Origin: Dehalococcoidales bacterium | GTDB taxonomy: Bacteria > Chloroflexota > Dehalococcoidia > Dehalococcoidales > UBA3254 | Length of the DNA stretch: 9,711 nucleotides | Assembly (NCBI GenBank): GCA_028718465.1 | Contig: JAQULX010000078.1 | Location: forward strand, 1-9,711 | Direction: 5' to 3' | Shown here: positions 6,656 through 9,711 of the stretch, piece by piece | How the letters are laid out: each line of letters begins with the position of its first letter | How positions within the stretch are numbered: position 1 is the first letter of the stretch | Program-made: the position numbers and the translations under genes | The notes under the pieces: generated by a model | The model's database searches: none | What the model was told of the DNA's origin: nothing | What the model saw: only the letters and a program-made list of their open reading frames with translations

Positions 6656-6874
6656 ATGCCTAAGAAAGAGGCCATAGAGGTAGAGGGTACCGTAATAGAG
6701 GCTTTACCCAACGCGATGTTCTGGGTAGAACTGGCTAACGGGCACCGTGTACTGGCTCATATTTCCGGCCGCATGAGGATGCATTATATCCGGATACTCC
6801 CCGGGGACAGGGTACTGATCGAGTTGTCGCCTTACGATTTGTCCAGGGGAAGAATAACTTACCGGCTGGATTAA
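6656..6874 (+). CDS. infA: Translation initiation factor IF-1
   Basis: At 72 residues this is the standard IF-1 length: a single OB-fold that binds the small-subunit A site during initiation with IF-2 and IF-3. Conserved segments are '[16 protein letters not shown]' (7-22), '[20 protein letters not shown]' (28-47), 'LPGDRV' (48-53) and '[15 protein letters not shown]' (56-70). Residue 23 is tryptophan where the usual sequence is 'AMFRVEL', a substitution on the RNA-facing fold. GGGAG at 6648-6652 precedes the ATG by three bases, a short spacing. The gene is followed by the longest gap in the window (122 bases), probably the boundary between spc-type and alpha-type gene groups. Confidence 0.98.
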   Translation: MPKKEAIEVEGTVIEALPNAMFWVELANGHRVLAHISGRMRMHYIRILPGDRVLIELSPYDLSRGRITYRLD

Positions 6875-6902
6875 ACAGAATGCTGGATATATGAGGGCAA
6901 TT

Positions 6903-6918
6903 TATAGTACAATATAAT
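6903..6918 (+). promoter_or_regulatory. Possible internal promoter -10 region before rpmJ
   Basis: Three -10-like hexamers follow one another in the infA-rpmJ gap: TATAGT (6903-6908), TACAAT (6908-6913) and the consensus TATAAT (6913-6918). No sequence resembling TTGACA is found 16-18 bases upstream of any of them, and there is no TG extension. This is only a weak candidate. A start near 6925 would give a leader of about 70 bases before rpmJ and would serve the rpmJ-rpsM-rpsK-rpsD-rpoA group. AT-rich sequence could produce the match by chance. Confidence 0.25.
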
Positions 6919-6996
6919 GTTGCGTCTAAAAAGCATTCATAAAGAGATGACATAATACAAGCCGGAAAATATCGCTAAAGTTGAGAAAGATAGAAT

Positions 6997-7110
6997 ATGA
7001 AAGTTAGATCTTCAATAAAGACACGTTGCGAAAAATGCAGAGTTATCAGACGGCACGGGATTGTCAGGATTATTTGTACCAATCCCAAGCATAAACAGAA
7101 ACAGGGATAG
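6997..7110 (+). CDS. rpmJ: 50S ribosomal protein bL36 (L36), zinc-binding form
   Basis: A small gene of 37 residues beginning '[19 protein letters not shown]' and ending '[12 protein letters not shown]'. The zinc ligands of the classic short bL36 are complete: C11, C14, C27 and H32. Length and sequence match the family along the whole protein. bL36 is a late-assembling large-subunit protein that binds 23S rRNA. The position between infA and rpsM is the typical one. Upstream, only a weak TTGAG (6981-6985) resembles a ribosome-binding site, 11 bases from the ATG. The 122-base gap before it is unusually long for this cluster. Confidence 0.97.
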   Translation: MKVRSSIKTRCEKCRVIRRHGIVRIICTNPKHKQKQG

Positions 7111-7122
7111 TTTTCAGGGACA

Positions 7123-7128
7123 AGGAGG
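7123..7128 (+). promoter_or_regulatory. Ribosome-binding site AGGAGG that sets the rpsM start
   Basis: A perfect AGGAGG lies seven bases before the ATG at 7136. An in-frame earlier candidate start (near 7061) lies inside rpmJ and would add 25 residues absent from uS13, so the ATG at 7136 is chosen. Confidence 0.9.
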
Positions 7129-7135
7129 AAGTTAC

Positions 7136-7525
7136 ATGCCACGTATCTCAGGGGTGGACATCCCCCGTAATAAGCAAATATGGGTCTCCTTACAGTATTT
7201 GTTTGGAGTCGGCCCTACCAATAGCAAACAGATACTTGATAAGGCCAAGATTAAACATGATATCAAGGCTGACGATCTGACCGAGGAAGAGGTCAACAAG
7301 ATTCGTGAGATTATTGATCGTGAATTCCCGGTTGAAGGCGATCTCAGGAAAGAGACAAACCTTAATATTCGCCGCCTGATTGAGATTGGCAGTTACCGCG
7401 GTGCGCGGCACCGCCGGAGTTTGCCGGTCAGAGGCCAGCGGACCCGGACTAACGCCCGGACCCGGAGAGGGACCAGAAAGACAGTCGCCGGACGCGGTCA
7501 GAAGCGTGGAGCTACCAAGAAATAG
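7136..7525 (+). CDS. rpsM: 30S ribosomal protein uS13 (S13)
   Basis: From ATG 7136 the protein has 129 residues, slightly longer than the usual 118-126 because of a basic tail rich in Arg, Gly and Lys. The start '[20 protein letters not shown]', the helix-two-turn-helix region '[14 protein letters not shown]' (21-34), and the signature '[20 protein letters not shown]' (82-101) followed by '[11 protein letters not shown]' are all clear. uS13 lies in the head of the small subunit, bridges to uL5 across the subunit interface, and its tail reaches P-site tRNA. The good ribosome-binding site and the 25-base gap after rpmJ suggest the two genes are expressed together. A 98-base gap separates it from rpsK. 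Confidence 0.98.
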   Translation: MPRISGVDIPRNKQIWVSLQYLFGVGPTNSKQILDKAKIKHDIKADDLTEEEVNKIREIIDREFPVEGDLRKETNLNIRRLIEIGSYRGARHRRSLPVRGQRTRTNARTRRGTRKTVAGRGQKRGATKK

Positions 7526-7623
7526 TCAGGTTTTTTCTGGCTCAACCGGTCTTTTCCGGATTATGAAAAGAATAAAAATTAATATTCAGTAAATAGATAG
7601 TTGTTCGGATTCAGGAGGAGATA
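7526..7623 (+). other. rpsM-rpsK gap, AT-rich, no clear terminator or promoter
   Basis: This 98-base gap is longer than most in the cluster. It contains a run of six T's at 7531-7536, which has no hairpin before it. A short CCGG-TCTTTT-CCGG element follows at about 7545, which has no T-tract after it. It also holds an AT-rich near-palindrome, GAATA/TATTC, around 7569-7587. None of these meets the form of an intrinsic terminator. The final part holds the rpsK ribosome-binding site AGGAGG (7613-7618, five bases before ATG). A leader for ribosomal-protein feedback is conceivable but nothing specific is seen. Confidence 0.4.
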
Positions 7624-8010
7624 ATGCCGAAACAGGCTAAAACGAGAAGGAGAGAGAAGAAGTCGATTGCCAGCGGCAAGGCTTTTATTCAGTCTACCTT
7701 TAACAACACCATTGTGACACTGACTGACCCTCAGGGGAACGTGCTGTCCTGGGGAAGCGCCGGGTCATCCGGTTTCAAAGGCTCGCGTAAAGGTACCCCG
7801 TATGCAGCGCAGCTGGCCGCCCATGAAGCGGCTCGCAAAGCTATGGAACAGGGTTTACGACAAATCGAGGTGGTCGTTAAAGGCCCGGGAAGCGGTCGGG
7901 AAGCTGCTATTCGCTCATTACAGAGTTCCGGTCTATATATAACCACTATCCGGGATGTCACTCCGGTACCTCATAATGGCTGTCGTCCTCCGAAGAGACG
8001 AAGAGTATAG
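7624..8010 (+). CDS. rpsK: 30S ribosomal protein uS11 (S11)
   Basis: This 128-residue protein is the usual length for uS11, which sits on the platform of the small subunit near the mRNA exit. Conserved segments include '[20 protein letters not shown]' (18-37), '[10 protein letters not shown]' (38-47), '[14 protein letters not shown]' (53-66) and '[16 protein letters not shown]' (85-100). The C-terminus is '[18 protein letters not shown]' (111-128). The N118-G119 pair corresponds to the site that is converted to isoaspartate in E. coli uS11, so the same modification is plausible here. A perfect AGGAGG five bases before the ATG sets the start. rpsD follows after nine bases. Confidence 0.98.
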   Translation: MPKQAKTRRREKKSIASGKAFIQSTFNNTIVTLTDPQGNVLSWGSAGSSGFKGSRKGTPYAAQLAAHEAARKAMEQGLRQIEVVVKGPGSGREAAIRSLQSSGLYITTIRDVTPVPHNGCRPPKRRRV

Positions 8011-8019
8011 GGAGCAGAA

Positions 8020-8646
8020 ATGGCAAGATTTATAGGACCAGTTTGTAGAAAATGCCGCCGCAGCGGCGATAAGCTAATGCTAAAAGGCGATCGGTGCTTT
8101 GGTCAGAAATGCGCCATTGAACGAAGGGCAAAACCGCCGGGGCAGCATATGGCCCAGCGCAGAAGGGCTTCGGATAGAGCGATTCAGCTTCGTGAAAAGC
8201 AAAAGGCCAAATACGAATATGGGCTTTTCGAGAGGCAGTTTAAACGCTTCTTCTCCAATGCTGAAAAGAAGGCCGGTGTTACCGGTGAGAACCTGGTAGT
8301 CCTGCTGGAAAGAAGACTGGATAATGTAATATATAAATTAGGATTCGCGGATTCCCGCACTCAAGCAAGGCAAATAATATTACATGGACATATCCTGGTC
8401 AACGACCATAAGGTCAATGTTCCGTCTTACATGGTTAATGAAGGTGACACCATAAAATGGAGAGAAGGCAGCAAAAAAACAGAGTATTATAAGATACTGG
8501 TCGAAGGGATTAAAGCCAAGACCGTGCCTTCCTGGTTAAGCCTGGATAGAGAAAATCTTGTAGGTCAGGTTATCACATTGCCTTCGACCAGTGTTAGCGA
8601 AGTCAAGTTTGAGCCTACGAGCGTTGTTGAGTGGTATTCCAGGTAG
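8020..8646 (+). CDS. rpsD: 30S ribosomal protein uS4 (S4), four-cysteine form
   Basis: This is a full-length uS4 of 208 residues. It is one of the first proteins to bind 16S rRNA and helps form the mRNA entry channel. The N-terminal cysteines C9, C12, C26 and C31 ('PVCRKCRRSG' and 'DRCFGQKC') form the zinc site of the C+ form. The S4 RNA-binding domain lies at about 97-155, with 'ERRLDNVIYKLGFADSRTQA' (97-116) and 'RQIILHGHILVND' (117-129). The C-terminal ending '...VVEWYSR' is typical. GGAG within 8010-8014 is the ribosome-binding site. In other bacteria uS4 represses its own or the alpha operon's mRNA; no such binding site could be identified here. Confidence 0.98.
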   Translation: MARFIGPVCRKCRRSGDKLMLKGDRCFGQKCAIERRAKPPGQHMAQRRRASDRAIQLREKQKAKYEYGLFERQFKRFFSNAEKKAGVTGENLVVLLERRLDNVIYKLGFADSRTQARQIILHGHILVNDHKVNVPSYMVNEGDTIKWREGSKKTEYYKILVEGIKAKTVPSWLSLDRENLVGQVITLPSTSVSEVKFEPTSVVEWYSR

Positions 8647-8667
8647 GGATGCTGCTTAAGTTAAATT

Positions 8668-8672
8668 GGAGG
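8668..8672 (+). promoter_or_regulatory. Ribosome-binding site GGAGG that supports the rpoA TTG start
   Basis: GGAGG lies seven bases before TTG 8680, an ideal spacing. The first in-frame ATG falls at residue 41, inside the core of the conserved N-terminal domain, so TTG is the only reasonable start. Confidence 0.85.
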
Positions 8673-8679
8673 TAGAATA

Positions 8680-9678
8680 TTGTCTCCACTATCAATACCT
8701 CGAATCGAGTGTGTAGAGAGCAAAGACAGCTATAGCAGATTTTCAGTAGAGCCCCTGGAAAAAGGTGTAGGAATTACTTTGGGCAATGCCTTAAGGAGAA
8801 TGCTGCTCGGCTATTTGCCGGGTGCCGCTGTTACTTCAGTCAAGATTGAAGGTATACAGCATGAGTTCTCCACTATACCCTATGCCAAAGAGGATACCAT
8901 TGAGTTCCTGCTGAATGTCAAGACCATTTGTTTGAAGGCCAATTCAGACCGGCCGGGTAAATTGATACTGGATGTCAATCGTGAAGGCAAGGTATATGCT
9001 TCGGATATACAGCCTTCCGATGAATTTGATATTGTGAATCCGGACCTGTACCTTATAACACTGGACTCACCCGAAGCCAGGCTGTATGTAGAGTTCAATA
9101 TCGAACTGGGCGAAGGTTACCGCCAGGCCGATTCGAACGCTAACCTTCCCATAGGAGTAATCCCGGTGGATGCTATCTTCACTCCGATCCGCAAGGTAAA
9201 CTTTACTACCGAGCCGGTGCATATCGGCCGGGAGACCAGCCGTGAGCGCATGTATCTGGAAGTCTGGACAGACGGTACGATCACTCCCACGGAGGCCGTC
9301 AGTCATAGCGCGGCGTTGCTTTTGCAGCAGCTTACTCCTTTTGTAAATCTGGCCCAGACGGCGCAGATGCAGGTCGAAAAGAAGACTGTTGCGATGCCTA
9401 TTCCAGATGAAAAATTGAATATACCGGTGGAGGACCTGGACCTGTCCGTCAGGACGATGAACAGTTTACGCCGGGGCGGCATCACGACCGTTGGAGACCT
9501 GGTTTCCAGAGGAGAAAAAGAGTTGCTCACGCTGAGAAATTTCGGCCAGAAGTCTCGCCAGGAAGTTGAGGAACGCCTCAAGTCACTGGGTTTATCTCTG
9601 AATATCAGCGGGAAAGATAAAGATGAAACCGCTTTCGGAGAGGACAACGAGGATAGCGAGAACGAGGAAGAGGAATAA
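8680..9678 (+). CDS. rpoA: DNA-directed RNA polymerase subunit alpha, TTG start
   Basis: The 332-residue alpha subunit dimerises to start assembly of RNA polymerase and contacts upstream DNA and activators. The N-terminal domain (about 1-232) has 'FSVEPLEKGVGITLGNALRR' (21-40), 'LPGAAVTSVKIEGIQHEFST' (46-65) and 'PIGVIPVDAIFTPIRKVNF' (157-175). A linker of about 15 residues leads to the C-terminal domain (about 247-309). There 'DLSVRTMNSLRRGGITTVGD' (254-273) holds R258, matching E. coli R265, the key residue for UP-element DNA, and N261, matching N268. A helix-hairpin-helix follows ('LRNFGQKSRQEVEERLKSLG', 285-304). The protein ends in a strongly acidic tail (321-332, nine Asp/Glu among twelve). 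Its placement after rpsD is the standard alpha-operon order. Confidence 0.98.
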   Translation: MSPLSIPRIECVESKDSYSRFSVEPLEKGVGITLGNALRRMLLGYLPGAAVTSVKIEGIQHEFSTIPYAKEDTIEFLLNVKTICLKANSDRPGKLILDVNREGKVYASDIQPSDEFDIVNPDLYLITLDSPEARLYVEFNIELGEGYRQADSNANLPIGVIPVDAIFTPIRKVNFTTEPVHIGRETSRERMYLEVWTDGTITPTEAVSHSAALLLQQLTPFVNLAQTAQMQVEKKTVAMPIPDEKLNIPVEDLDLSVRTMNSLRRGGITTVGDLVSRGEKELLTLRNFGQKSRQEVEERLKSLGLSLNISGKDKDETAFGEDNEDSENEEEE

Positions 9679-9711
9679 CATCCGGCTTACCGATAATATA
9701 AGCGAATTGAC
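9679..9711 (+). other. Short non-coding end of window after rpoA
   Basis: Thirty-three bases follow the rpoA stop with no hairpin plus T-tract and no start codon preceded by a ribosome-binding site. By conserved gene order rplQ (bL17) would begin just beyond the window; this is expectation, not observation. Confidence 0.5.

Noticed and set aside
6891..6917. Eight-codon ORF (ATG to TAA) in the infA-rpmJ gap as a leader peptide
   Set aside because: No ribosome-binding site and no run of regulatory codons; length is expected by chance.
7061..7135. N-terminal extension of uS13 starting inside rpmJ
   Set aside because: The extension overlaps bL36 in another frame; AGGAGG and the conserved '[10 protein letters not shown]' start point to 7136.
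7545..7560. CCGG-TCTTTT-CCGG hairpin after rpsM as a terminator
   Set aside because: Four-pair stem with no following T-tract, and the alpha-operon genes continue on the same strand.
1..9711. A novel defence, mobile or biosynthetic system
   Set aside because: Every open frame with support is a conserved ribosomal, secretion, nucleotide, peptide-processing or transcription gene in standard order; no transposase, CRISPR array, tRNA or attachment site is seen.

Overview
This window is a bacterial ribosomal-protein superoperon, the spc operon running into the alpha operon. It covers the 3' end of rplN through rpoA, with every gene on the + strand. The order is rplN(partial)-rplX-rplE-rpsN-rpsH-rplF-rplR-rpsE-rpmD-rplO-secY-adk-map-infA-rpmJ-rpsM-rpsK-rpsD-rpoA. 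No expected gene is missing and no foreign gene is inserted. rplQ would be expected just beyond the right edge. The adk-map-infA-rpmJ bridge between secY and rpsM is the layout of many Gram-positive-like and Chloroflexota genomes, unlike E. coli.

The organism is a bacterium of moderate GC content. Protein style (for example the SecY N-terminal half with its 'YPYITAT' and 'VIPQLQALS' segments, the uL30 sequence and the LID-zinc adenylate kinase) recalls Chloroflexota, perhaps Dehalococcoidia. This is a judgement from remembered family sequences, not a computed placement. uL24, uS14, bL36, uS4 and adenylate kinase all carry complete zinc-binding cysteine sets.

Layout: 2-3884 holds the large and small subunit proteins uL14 to uL15, mostly packed with 1-base TAATG overlaps or short gaps. 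3881-6620 holds the Sec translocase channel, adenylate kinase and methionine aminopeptidase. 6656-7110 holds IF1 and bL36. 7136-8646 holds uS13, uS11 and uS4. 8680-9678 holds the RNA polymerase alpha subunit. The products make ribosomes, start translation, process nascent N-termini, insert membrane proteins and form the RNA polymerase core, so a shared transcript ties these activities to growth rate. No gap exceeds 300 bases. The three largest are rplN-rplX (115 bases), infA-rpmJ (122) and rpsM-rpsK (98).

The coding content is ordinary and I see no undescribed gene system. The one structurally odd place is the rplN-rplX gap. It holds two arrays of 7-bp repeats in opposite orientation around a GC-rich core. 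A Shine-Dalgarno-like AAGGAG lies directly before the left array and the rplX ATG lies shortly after the right array. If the arrays pair in mRNA, the hairpin would bring the distant ribosome-binding site next to the start codon. This is an inference worth testing. secY and rpoA both appear to start with TTG, and rpsE and rpmD with GTG.
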